A DNA stretch of 64,000 bases from Mesorhizobium sp. B2-4-15 (lineage in GTDB: Bacteria > Pseudomonadota > Alphaproteobacteria > Rhizobiales > Rhizobiaceae). Positions 35,859 through 43,115 of this stretch are shown in pieces (position 1 is the first letter of the stretch; the number at the start of each line of letters is the position of its first letter). The position numbers and the translations under genes are program-made. The notes beneath the pieces were generated by a model. That model ran no database searches and was not told where the DNA came from. It saw only the letters and a program-made list of their open reading frames with translations. The DNA lies in NCBI RefSeq assembly GCF_006658505.1, contig NZ_VFUZ01000016.1, positions 62,001-126,000 of the forward strand. The letters are read 5' to 3'.

Positions 35859-37064
35859 CTATTTGGCTTTTCGCTCGCTGCTTATAGCCGCCTGCAACGC
35901 CACGTCAACTTGCTCTGCGGCGTCGGCCTGCATTCCTGGCATCACATGGGAGTATAGGTCGAGCGTGATCCCGATGGAGGAATGCCCCAGGCGCTCGCTG
36001 GCAACCTTTGGGTGAATGCCGGCCGATAGCATCTGCGAGGCGTGCGTGTGGCGTAGATCGTGAAAGCGGATGCGGGGCAGGGTTGTCTTACCAAGGACGC
36101 GGACCCATTCGTGCGTTAGCGACCTGGGCTGAAGCGGCTGACCATCAACCTGCGCAACAACGAAGCTGTCACCGTCTGGCCGTAGTCCAAGGCGTAGCTG
36201 TTCTTCAGCCTGCCGCGCTCTGTGTGCCTTCAGCTCGGCCACGGTGCTGGCAGACAAAGCCACGGTGCGGCCTCGGCCTGACTTCGGCTCTTTGTAGCGG
36301 ATGCCGTCCTTGGTCTGCTCGGCGCTCTCGACGATCGACAACCGGCGAAGGTTGTGCCCAAGTTCCACATGACGCCAGCGCAACGCAAGGATCTCGCCGC
36401 GCCTCAACCCGCAGGTTACCGCGAGTAGGATGGGGACGAACATGCGGGTAGGACGAAGGGTTTCTAGCAGGGTAGCCGTCTGAGCAACGTCATAAGCCAA
36501 CATCTTTTGACGCTCGACCTTGGGCGGTGTCGTCGCTACGGCGGGATTACGCGTCAACCGCTCCCAGGTAACGGCCTGGCTCAGCGCCTTGATCAATACG
36601 CGGCGGTAATGATGCACGGTGCGGGGCGACAGTGGGGGAAGCGGCTCGCTCGCCTCGGCGCCCTTCTTCACGCGGTGATCCGCGCGCGGCTTGGTCAACG
36701 CTGTGCTGAACGCGGCATCAATCCTGTCCGTCTTCAGCTTGGAAAGGATCACGGTGCCAATGATCGGAGACAGGCCCTTCCGGCATATCTCGGCGTAGCG
36801 CTCATGCGTCTTTGGCGCGACACTGGGCTTGATGAACGTCAACCACTCCTCAAGAAATTCAGCGACGGTCTGCTTCGTCGGCTCGACATACTGGCCCTGC
36901 GTAAGAGCGGTGATCAGCCGTGAGCATTCGTTTTGAGCCTCGCGCTTCGTGCCCTTGAAGCTGTGCCATTTCCGTTTCTTCTTGCCGGTCTTCGGGTCCG
37001 GCTCGCCGACATCGAGGATGATTGCCCAATGGCCTGGGCTGCGCTCGCGGATATGGCCCTTCAT
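35859..37064 (-). CDS. int: Tyrosine site-specific recombinase (phage integrase)
   Basis: A 401-residue integrase: an N-terminal AP2-like arm-binding domain (about 1-60), a SAM-like core-binding domain (about 65-170) and a catalytic domain with R221 (CGLRRGE), H335-x-x-R338 (HDLRHTHAS), H361 (LGHSS) and nucleophile Y371 (LDLYSHV). All catalytic residues are present, so it is probably active. It reads toward the tRNA-Ser gene. Its ATG overlaps the stop of the ribbon-helix-helix-like gene (ATGA), so the two are translated together. Confidence 0.96.
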   Translation of the reverse strand: MKGHIRERSPGHWAIILDVGEPDPKTGKKKRKWHSFKGTKREAQNECSRLITALTQGQYVEPTKQTVAEFLEEWLTFIKPSVAPKTHERYAEICRKGLSPIIGTVILSKLKTDRIDAAFSTALTKPRADHRVKKGAEASEPLPPLSPRTVHHYRRVLIKALSQAVTWERLTRNPAVATTPPKVERQKMLAYDVAQTATLLETLRPTRMFVPILLAVTCGLRRGEILALRWRHVELGHNLRRLSIVESAEQTKDGIRYKEPKSGRGRTVALSASTVAELKAHRARQAEEQLRLGLRPDGDSFVVAQVDGQPLQPRSLTHEWVRVLGKTTLPRIRFHDLRHTHASQMLSAGIHPKVASERLGHSSIGITLDLYSHVMPGMQADAAEQVDVALQAAISSERKAK

Positions 37065-37546
37065 TGTTTTGGCTCCATCGTTCGCTTGCCCATCATGCGA
37101 CGGAGCAGGCCGCTCACCATTTCATGGACGCTATTCCGTGACAGCAACCTACGTGGCCGGGGTGTGAAGTCACGGTCGACCTTTTCATAGATATCTGCCC
37201 CGGCTCGATAGAGTGCCCAGATTTGATCATAGCCGGCTCTGCCGATGAGGTCGGAATAGAAATAGGCCAATTCCAAGGCCTGCTCTTTGGATATCGATTG
37301 CTCCTCTGGGAGCCGCTTCAGAAATGATTCAATCTCCTGCTCGGCGATGACAACATCATCCATTGTCGCGTTGGCCTTGGCCATAAAAGCTTCAAGCCCT
37401 CCGAGCGCGAGCAACCCCACTGACATAAGTCGGCGGACAGCATCGGCGCGGGTAGCCACCCTGTTGGCATATCGCCAATCGTCAATGGCGTTCAACTCGG
37501 CGCCTGACATCATTATCGGTATTCGATTTTCGCGTGCTTCGACCAT
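37061..37546 (-). CDS. Ribbon-helix-helix-like phage protein (possible repressor)
   Basis: A 161-residue protein. The N-terminal segment RIPIMMSGAELNAIDDWRYA-NRVATRADAVRRLMSVGL resembles a ribbon-helix-helix DNA-binding domain, with a beta strand, helix, and helix. The rest is helical and charged. The ATG at 37546 follows GAAGGA; the longer frame to 37660 is rejected. It is coupled to the integrase, transcribed away from the early genes, so it may control lysogeny or integration. No specific family is recognised, and the repressor role is inference from position. Confidence 0.6.
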   Translation of the reverse strand: MVEARENRIPIMMSGAELNAIDDWRYANRVATRADAVRRLMSVGLLALGGLEAFMAKANATMDDVVIAEQEIESFLKRLPEEQSISKEQALELAYFYSDLIGRAGYDQIWALYRAGADIYEKVDRDFTPRPRRLLSRNSVHEMVSGLLRRMMGKRTMEPKQ

Positions 37547-37687
37547 GATTTTTCCTTCGTCCCCAGAAATCACATACAAAATCGGCACAAAAGGCACAAG
37601 AGGCCACGGCGGAACTCTTGCAGGAAACATTTCGAGTACGTACAATAGTATTCGGTGCAAATCGCGCCGTTTAACATGAGGTAAGAC
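37547..37687. promoter_or_regulatory. Divergent control region of the prophage
   Basis: This 141-base spacer separates the leftward integrase unit from the rightward early operon and must hold both promoters. It has a GGCACAA direct repeat (CGGCACAAAAGGCACAAGAGG, near 37583-37603) and an 8-bp palindrome GTACGTAC near 37635. Both are operator candidates. No -35/-10 pair is claimed. Confidence 0.5.
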
Positions 37688-37885
37688 ATGACACTTCAGG
37701 AAGCTTTGACCCAGGCGACAGTCTCCGTCCCCGTCGCGGGTAAGGTCTTTTTCGGCCTTGCTCGTAATGCGAGTTACGACGCGGCGCGGCGGGGCGACAT
37801 CGCAACAATCCAGATAGGTGGCAAGAAGGTTGTTCCGGTGGCGCCAATAGCCGAACGGCTCGGCCTGCGCAGTAAAACGGCTTGA
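37688..37885 (+). CDS. Small HTH/excisionase-like protein
   Basis: A 65-residue protein with the MerR/excisionase-like pattern: AGKVFFGLARNASYDAARRGDIATIQIGGKKVVPVAPIAERLG. Here a helix-turn-helix is followed by a beta wing, as in AlpA/Xis and 'helix-turn-helix domain-containing' DNA-binding proteins. It is the first gene rightward of the divergent region, preceded by GAGG, which fits an excisionase or early regulator. Its precise role cannot be read from sequence. Confidence 0.65.
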   Translation: MTLQEALTQATVSVPVAGKVFFGLARNASYDAARRGDIATIQIGGKKVVPVAPIAERLGLRSKTA

Positions 37886-37968
37886 GCGGTGGTTTGCCGA
37901 CCACCGCCCAAGCCTGTGTCCAACCGCTCGAATTATCCTCCCCTAAGAGAATTTCACAAGGACTGAAC

Positions 37969-38316
37969 ATGCCCCCCTTAGCAAACCATTTGCCCCCGGC
38001 CCAATCAAATCCTGTTTCGGCGCCGGCGAAATCAACACTTACCGTACGCATTGAACCCGATGGTCGGACAATGCGGTTTGACGGGCGCAATGCCTGGATG
38101 CTGCGCAAACTGATCGATGCCGGCAAAAAGGGCATCACTACAGCTGATCTTCCAGCAGGTGTCAGGGTTTCACATTTTGTCCTCTGTTTGCGAAAACGAG
38201 GCATCATCATTTCATCGGATCGCGTTTCGCACGGCGGCCCCTTCGCTGGGATCCATTCGGTCTACCGCTGCGAGATGGACCTGACCGTCCTCGAAGAAGC
38301 TGGGCTCGCCGCATGA
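37969..38316 (+). CDS. Winged-helix domain phage protein
   Basis: A 115-residue protein. After a Pro-rich N-terminus, residues about 30-100 suggest a winged helix (NAWMLRKLIDAGKKGITTADLPAGVRVSHFVLCLRKRGIIISSDR), of a kind often seen in phage proteins. The start at 37969 follows AAGGAC; an upstream frame start at 37882 overlaps the previous gene and is less likely. It overlaps the next gene by ATGA. It is a possible regulator of early genes. Confidence 0.6.
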   Translation: MPPLANHLPPAQSNPVSAPAKSTLTVRIEPDGRTMRFDGRNAWMLRKLIDAGKKGITTADLPAGVRVSHFVLCLRKRGIIISSDRVSHGGPFAGIHSVYRCEMDLTVLEEAGLAA

Positions 38317-38489
38317 GCGCGGCGGCTGACGTGTCGTCGGTTGCCGCTGCCGCAAGCTGGCTGGCGACTGGCTCGGCGGACCGCTCTAAGCCGGTCGTGC
38401 CTCAACTCAAAGAACGTTTCGGCCTCACCGCCTTGCAAGCCGTTCAGGCGATGCGGGAAGCGAACCTCGTGAAGGCGAGGGCGCACTAG
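38313..38489 (+). CDS. Small phage hypothetical protein (58 residues)
   Basis: MSAAADVSSVAAAASWLATG is followed by a helical segment, LKERFGLTALQAVQAMREA, that resembles a short DNA-binding or recombination-factor helix pair. Its ATG overlaps the preceding stop (ATGA), and the next gene starts directly after its stop, so it is a convincing operon member despite its size. No family is recognised. Confidence 0.6.
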   Translation: MSAAADVSSVAAAASWLATGSADRSKPVVPQLKERFGLTALQAVQAMREANLVKARAH

Positions 38490-39422
38490 ATGCAGGTTAC
38501 CGCAGCCAAGGCGCGGCACAGCGCCAACCGAACGGGCAAGATGAAAGTCGGCCGCTGCATCCTGGCCGACAAGCCAAAGCCAACCGCGCCGTTCATGGTC
38601 ACCAACGCCAGGCTTCGCGAGCTAGAACGGGTCATCACGACCCGTTACGGCGCGGTCCTTCCCGAGACAGACGACGCGGACCTTTTCATCGAGGTTGCCG
38701 CCTATTCGCTCAATGCGCACTGCCTGACTATTGGGGTAGATCTGGACAAGGTCTTGGCCGACTGGTGCCACCGGTGGGCGCCCTGGGCGTTGCAGCGGGC
38801 GGGAACCATCATCCGCCCGATTCTCAATATGCTGGTCGGTCGCCGCTACCAGATGAAAGCCGACGAAGCGGCGCGCAAGATTTGCCTGACCCTGCTGGAA
38901 CGGACGGCGCTCGAAATCAAAACGATGGGGGCATGCGATTTTTCTGCCCGCGTCCGCAAGGGCGTTGCCAAGGACGTGAAGCGGTCGGGTGATAGGGCAA
39001 GGCAGACGGCAAAGCGCCGCGCGCGGGGTGTTGAACCTCGCGAAAGCTGGCTGGCCAAAAATTCACTGTCAAAAGGTCGCCCGTGGGATGCCGAGGGGAT
39101 TTCGCGTGCCCAATGGTATCGGCGCTTTCGTGAGACGGGTCCGTCGCTAGTAGGTATATCTACCAAAAGCGACACACTTGTCTCATCGGTGCCAGTCGAC
39201 CCGTCGCAAGAGGCCCCCTCACGGGGTCCAAGCTCGCTCACGCTCGCAGAAAAATCTTCCGGTATTTTGTCGGGGGTGAATAGCGCGGCGGGCGTCGTTG
39301 TGGCGCTCCCGTCGAAATCCCTTCCTTCCGTCCAAAGCAGACACGGTGCCGTAAGCGCCAACGGCGACGCCGAACAGTGCGACGGGGACGAAGTACTCAG
39401 CCAGATGGGAGTTGCGAGCTAA
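38490..39422 (+). CDS. Phage early protein of unknown function
   Basis: A 310-residue, basic protein. Residues about 35-175 are predicted helical, with a Trp-rich centre (LADWCHRWAPWALQRA). Residues about 190-215 contain GISRAQWYRRFRETG, a short helix-turn-helix-like motif found at the C-terminal side of several rhizobial phage proteins. The last 80 residues are low complexity. It starts with no gap after the 58-residue gene. Replication or regulation is possible, but nothing in the sequence decides it. Confidence 0.55.
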   Translation: MQVTAAKARHSANRTGKMKVGRCILADKPKPTAPFMVTNARLRELERVITTRYGAVLPETDDADLFIEVAAYSLNAHCLTIGVDLDKVLADWCHRWAPWALQRAGTIIRPILNMLVGRRYQMKADEAARKICLTLLERTALEIKTMGACDFSARVRKGVAKDVKRSGDRARQTAKRRARGVEPRESWLAKNSLSKGRPWDAEGISRAQWYRRFRETGPSLVGISTKSDTLVSSVPVDPSQEAPSRGPSSLTLAEKSSGILSGVNSAAGVVVALPSKSLPSVQSRHGAVSANGDAEQCDGDEVLSQMGVAS

Positions 39423-39701
39423 ATGGAACACAACCGAGACAAAACGGCATCGCTCGTTCCGTTTCCCCTGTGCCGCAACGCGCGGTTGGTGCGTGAAACG
39501 ATCGACATTCTGGGAAAGCGAAACGGAGCTGCGGCCGACCGTTTCTGGCGGTCAACAGTTCGCCAGCAAATCGGGCGGTTGCAGGTCGGGGGCATTCATG
39601 ACCGCAACGTCATCAACGACCAAATTGAAAAGTTCGCCTTGGTGGTGTTCGACGCGCTGCGCTCATCGTCGACGGCTCAACACGATGGAGATGCAGCGTG
39701 A
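39423..39701 (+). CDS. DUF6074-like phage protein
   Basis: A 92-residue protein with the pattern VPFPLCRNARLVRETIDIL-x5-GAAADRFWR typical of small rhizobial phage proteins classed as DUF6074 (from memory; not searched). It starts directly after the preceding stop and overlaps the next gene by GTGA. Its function is unknown. Confidence 0.6.
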   Translation: MEHNRDKTASLVPFPLCRNARLVRETIDILGKRNGAAADRFWRSTVRQQIGRLQVGGIHDRNVINDQIEKFALVVFDALRSSSTAQHDGDAA

Positions 39702-40024
39702 AGGACGAAACAAAAGAGCAGATGGTGTTGGTCTTGGGCAAAGATGCGCCGGGTGTCCGTATGCCTGTCAATGATGGGCCTCATGCGTCCGAGGAGCCCA
39801 AATGGGAAATGGATTGGTCGAACGGTAGGGAGGTTGTCATTCAGGAACAATGGGCAATTGCAGTCTATACGAACACGGCAAATGGGATTGTCATTCGGCA
39901 AGAGCGTGGTTGGGATGAGGATGAGGACATGGTGATCTTCCTTTCGACGCCGGGGGCTGCCTATCGTGTGATCGAGGCAATCCAGCGCGAACTAGATTCC
40001 TTGAAACAGGGACGGAAAGGGTGA
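39698..40024 (+). CDS. Phage hypothetical protein (108 residues)
   Basis: An acidic protein with a GTG start overlapping the upstream stop and a GTGA overlap with the next gene. The core (EQWAIAVYTNTANGIVIRQE) suggests a small beta sheet followed by a C-terminal helix (AAYRVIEAIQREL). No family is recognised. Confidence 0.55.
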   Translation: MKDETKEQMVLVLGKDAPGVRMPVNDGPHASEEPKWEMDWSNGREVVIQEQWAIAVYTNTANGIVIRQERGWDEDEDMVIFLSTPGAAYRVIEAIQRELDSLKQGRKG

Positions 40025-40854
40025 GCTACGTCTGGCCGGCGGGCCTAGAACCGCTGCGTAACTGGCTGAAGGTTCAAGGCGTCGACGTCAAGTCGATCGT
40101 TAGCGAGCGCCAGGCCGCATTTTATGTCCAGAAGCTTAGCGACCAGCGTTTCAAATTCCCCGCGGATCGATCGGCGCCGCTATTCCCTTTGTTGAAGCGG
40201 TTGCAAGACATCATCTGCGCGGGCGCCTCGACATCGCGCCCGGTGCCAACGCGAGGCCAACCTTTTCAGTCGAAAAAGAAGGGAAGGCGAAGCCGGATCA
40301 AACGAGACCGGAAGCGCAGCACGATGTCCCCCCCCGACGCCCTGGTGATCTATTGCGACGGCTGCTGTGAACCAAACCCAGGTGTCGGCGGTTGGGGATA
40401 CGCAGTTTATCGAGACGGCGTTGAGATTGATGCCCGGTTCGGCGGCACGGCCACTGCCACAAATAATCAGATGGAATTGACGGGTCTGCTGATGGCGCTT
40501 GCCTGGGTCACCGCCTCGGCCACGGTCGAACGGGTGGTCATCTTCTGCGATAGCCAATATGCAGTCACGGGTCTTAACCAGTGGGTGCCTGGCTGGAAGG
40601 CGAAGGGCTGGAATCGCAAGGGCGAGAATGCCAGCGAGAAGAACAAGGCGATAGCCAATCTCGATCTGTGGAAGTTGATCGACAAGACCCGGGACGAACT
40701 GCCGTTCGTCAAGGTCAAATGGGTGAAAGGCCACGCCGGCACTGTAGGTAACGAGCGCGCCGACGAATTGGCCGGTATGGGGCGCGCAGAGGCGGTCCCG
40801 GTCACCTCTCTCGACCTGATCCGTCAACAACTCGACTATTCAGCGAGGGTCTAG
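40021..40854 (+). CDS. rnhA: Ribonuclease HI with extra N-terminal domain
   Basis: A 277-residue protein. Residues about 104-262 form a complete RNase HI domain with the DEDD active site D113 (IYCDGCCEPNPG), E152 (NNQMEL), D177 (FCDSQYAV) and D248 (NERADELA), and H238 (KGHAG). It degrades RNA in RNA-DNA hybrids. The first 100 residues (WPAGLEPLRNWLKVQGVDV) form an unknown domain, with a basic linker. An ATG at 40324 would yield RNase HI alone. Overlap with the previous gene supports the long form. It is presumably a phage replication function. Confidence 0.85.
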   Translation: MSYVWPAGLEPLRNWLKVQGVDVKSIVSERQAAFYVQKLSDQRFKFPADRSAPLFPLLKRLQDIICAGASTSRPVPTRGQPFQSKKKGRRSRIKRDRKRSTMSPPDALVIYCDGCCEPNPGVGGWGYAVYRDGVEIDARFGGTATATNNQMELTGLLMALAWVTASATVERVVIFCDSQYAVTGLNQWVPGWKAKGWNRKGENASEKNKAIANLDLWKLIDKTRDELPFVKVKWVKGHAGTVGNERADELAGMGRAEAVPVTSLDLIRQQLDYSARV

Positions 40855-41460
40855 ATGGCGCGAAAGATGAAGCTCTTCGACGAAGTGCCATTTCACGCGA
40901 AGCGCAGAAAGCCGCCATCATATCGGACGACGCCGGAAGAGCGGCAGGCGGGAAGGAAATCGCAAAGCGGTGCGATAGCCAAACTCAGCCGTGCCGACGG
41001 CGGCAAGGCCGGCGCCAGGGTAACGGCGGTCAAAATCCGCATTTCTGCCGGGCGTTCAGAAACACAAGCCATCCGGTCGCGTCCTGGCACCTTCGAATGG
41101 CGATATGGGCGCAAGCGTCAGGATGCGCTGTTCCATGCCGGCAGTCACCTTGCCGTGTTGTGGGAACGCGCGGGCGTGGCGCTGGCCAGCTCGGCGGATT
41201 TCCTTCGCGGCACCGGTTCAGGCTACGCCACCAGCATTTCGGACGGTCGTGTCGCGGCGATCGACAAGCTGGATGGATTCGTGAAGGAAATGGGGCGAGT
41301 GCCGGCGGGACGGCTGATCGATTACTGCGTGGCCGGATTGACCACGGCAGAAATCGCCATGAAGCACGGCGCCAAGGAACGGGAAATGGCCCCGGTGCTG
41401 AATTCCGATCTTCGCGCTTGTGCGCAGCACTTCAATTTTTTGGGCGGCAATCGGCGTTGA
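40855..41460 (+). CDS. Phage early/late-regulator-like protein (DUF6456-like C-terminus)
   Basis: A 201-residue, basic protein. The N-terminal 70 residues are Arg/Lys-rich. Residues about 95-195 (SDGRVAAIDKLDGFVKEMGRVPAGRLIDYCVAGLTTAEIAM) resemble the C-terminal domain of rhizobial DUF6456 proteins, in which a helix pair precedes a helix-turn-helix-like region. It is the last gene before a strong terminator, so it ends the early operon. Its role is inferred; it could be a late activator. Confidence 0.5.
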   Translation: MARKMKLFDEVPFHAKRRKPPSYRTTPEERQAGRKSQSGAIAKLSRADGGKAGARVTAVKIRISAGRSETQAIRSRPGTFEWRYGRKRQDALFHAGSHLAVLWERAGVALASSADFLRGTGSGYATSISDGRVAAIDKLDGFVKEMGRVPAGRLIDYCVAGLTTAEIAMKHGAKEREMAPVLNSDLRACAQHFNFLGGNRR

Positions 41461-41511
41461 CTTTCAACGCGAAACACCCTAATAGATTGTCACTCGCAGA
41501 AATGCGTCGGG

Positions 41512-41537
41512 AACCCGCCAAATCAGGCGGGTTTTTT
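41512..41537 (+). terminator. Rho-independent terminator of the early operon
   Basis: AACCCGCC (41512-41519), loop AAATCA and GGCGGGTT (41526-41533) followed by T to 41537. It separates the early genes from the morphogenesis block. Confidence 0.85.
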
Positions 41538-41587
41538 GTTGAGCCAAGTGGCCGTCTGCGGATTTCACAGCGGACAGGGGTGATGAT

Positions 41588-41821
41588 TTAGCTATCGCGG
41601 CTTCTTGCCCAAACCTCAGCGGTAGTAGCACAAGGCGCAATTTGGGCGGCCAGTCCTCGAGCTATCCCCGGCGTCATTCGGACTCTGACAGGCACAGGGT
41701 GCGGATCTCCGCCGTAGACGACCCGAAACGTCAACTCGACGCAAGTATCTACCGCCCTTGCCTCAGCGCTTTGGGCCACCGGCAACTCGAATGGCGGCCC
41801 GTCTACGATCACGAGTGGCAT
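41588..41821 (-). CDS. Small minus-strand phage protein
   Basis: A 77-residue protein starting MPLVIVDGPPFELP. The ATG at 41821 follows GGAGGG with good spacing, which is better than a TTG start at 41884. The product looks like a small beta-rich domain (CVELTFRVVYGGDPHPVPVRVRM). It is oriented against the surrounding phage genes and could be a moron. No family is recognised. Confidence 0.5.
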   Translation of the reverse strand: MPLVIVDGPPFELPVAQSAEARAVDTCVELTFRVVYGGDPHPVPVRVRMTPGIARGLAAQIAPCATTAEVWARSRDS

Positions 41822-41901
41822 GCTTCCCTCCAAGTTTGAAGGGGCCACCAGATCACCAACGCCAACCGGCGGCAAGTCCGACAACAGAAGGGCGTTGCCC
41901 C

Positions 41902-42231
41902 ATGTCGATACTCTCGAACCTCTTCCACCGCCTCGGTCCCAAGAGAAGGAAATCCCTCATGTCCATCGTCGATGACCTTGCCACGCTTTCGAAGCAGATC
42001 GATCTCAGTGCCACGCTCGCCCAAGAGGCCGTCTCTGAATTTGGCTCGTCGGTCACGCTCGCGGCGCAGGTGGAAAAGCTCACGGCCGACAACGCCGCGC
42101 TGACCGCCCAGCTTCAGACGGCGACCAATGACCTCGCCACGGCTCAGAGCCAAGTCGCGGATCTTGCCACGAAGCAGACCGCGAACAATAACGCCCTCGC
42201 TTCTGTGCTGACGACGGTAGCGCAAGTCTAG
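41902..42231 (+). CDS. Coiled-coil phage protein
   Basis: A 109-residue protein, almost wholly helical and heptad-like after residue 22 (DDLATLSKQIDLSATLAQEAV, LTADNAALTAQLQ), with Ala/Thr/Gln-rich low complexity. A start at 41959 (after AAGGAAA) is an alternative. Such proteins appear next to terminase genes in rhizobial phages, perhaps as spanin or scaffold helpers; the role is unknown. Confidence 0.5.
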   Translation: MSILSNLFHRLGPKRRKSLMSIVDDLATLSKQIDLSATLAQEAVSEFGSSVTLAAQVEKLTADNAALTAQLQTATNDLATAQSQVADLATKQTANNNALASVLTTVAQV

Positions 42232-42244
42232 AAGCGTCCGGCGA

Positions 42245-42529
42245 TCAAGGGCGCGTAACCACACCGATCCCTTTCAGCTGAGCAAGGATGGCGTCATCTT
42301 CCGGGACTTGCGTCCAGTGGACGTGCACATCGTAGCCGAGATCGACCCAAAGCTGTGCTGCCATGAGGAATTCGTCGGGTTTGTAAAACAGCCGAGAATG
42401 CACCGGCACCCCTCGTCCCCCTTCCTCTCGGTGAAGGACGGTCATCTCGCAGGTTGTTTCCGGATTTGCCATCGCTTCCCCCGTGAAAGCCAGCACCAAA
42501 TCACTGAAGCGCAGGTCTCGCAAGTGCAT
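42245..42529 (-). CDS. Small minus-strand phage protein
   Basis: A 94-residue protein if it starts at the ATG at 42529; a GTG at 42565 would add 12 residues. It has a beta-alpha pattern (VPVHSRLFYKPDEFLMAAQLWVDLGYDVHVHWTQ). No family is recognised. With 41588-41821 it is one of two leftward small genes between the early terminator and the terminase. Confidence 0.45.
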   Translation of the reverse strand: MHLRDLRFSDLVLAFTGEAMANPETTCEMTVLHREEGGRGVPVHSRLFYKPDEFLMAAQLWVDLGYDVHVHWTQVPEDDAILAQLKGIGVVTRP

Positions 42530-42647
42530 GTCCGAAACAGAACAGTCGGCCAGTTCACGCGGCACCTGCTTTCACATTTGCGCAATTTTTTGAAAGCGCA
42601 GCACGATTGTTAAATTCTCGCACCCGCTCAGACCGGGGAGACCACCG

Positions 42648-43115
42648 ATGCCAGCACCAAAGGGAAACCAGTTCTGGAAGGTCCGCAGCTCACATGGGCG
42701 CTCCCCGATCTTCATTGATCCGGAAAAGCTATGGACGGCCTGTTGCGAGTATTTCGAATGGGTGGACGCCAATCCGCTCTATGAGGCCAAGCCCTTCGCC
42801 TACCAGGGCGACGTGACGGTCAAGGACATCGCCAAGATGCGCGCGATGACCATTTCCGGGCTCTGCATCTTCCTAGATATCGGCCGGATGACGTGGGCAG
42901 AGTACTGCAAGCGCGAAGATTTCCAGTACATCACGTCTCAGGTTGAGGAAATCATCCGCACCCAGAAGTTCGAAGGTGCATCGGCTGACCTGCTGAACGC
43001 CAACATCATCGCCCGTGAACTGGGCTTGGCCGACAAGAACGAACTGACAGGCAAGGACGGCGAACCGCTGCCTCTCACCCCCGTGGTCAATGTCACGATC
43101 CGCAGCGGTTCTTGA
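42648..43115 (+). CDS. terS: Terminase small subunit
   Basis: A 155-residue DNA-packaging protein (gp3-like). Residues 1-45 include PKGNQFWKVRSSHGR, a typical start of this group. The central helix-turn-helix (DVTVKDIAKMRAMTISGLCIFLDI) recognises the pac or cos site, and the C-terminus oligomerises. It precedes the large subunit, with a 26-base overlap. Confidence 0.85.
   Translation: MPAPKGNQFWKVRSSHGRSPIFIDPEKLWTACCEYFEWVDANPLYEAKPFAYQGDVTVKDIAKMRAMTISGLCIFLDIGRMTWAEYCKREDFQYITSQVEEIIRTQKFEGASADLLNANIIARELGLADKNELTGKDGEPLPLTPVVNVTIRSGS

Noticed and set aside
36008..36923. Plus-strand frames opposite the prophage integrase
   Set aside because: They are antisense shadows; the minus-strand integrase has all catalytic residues.
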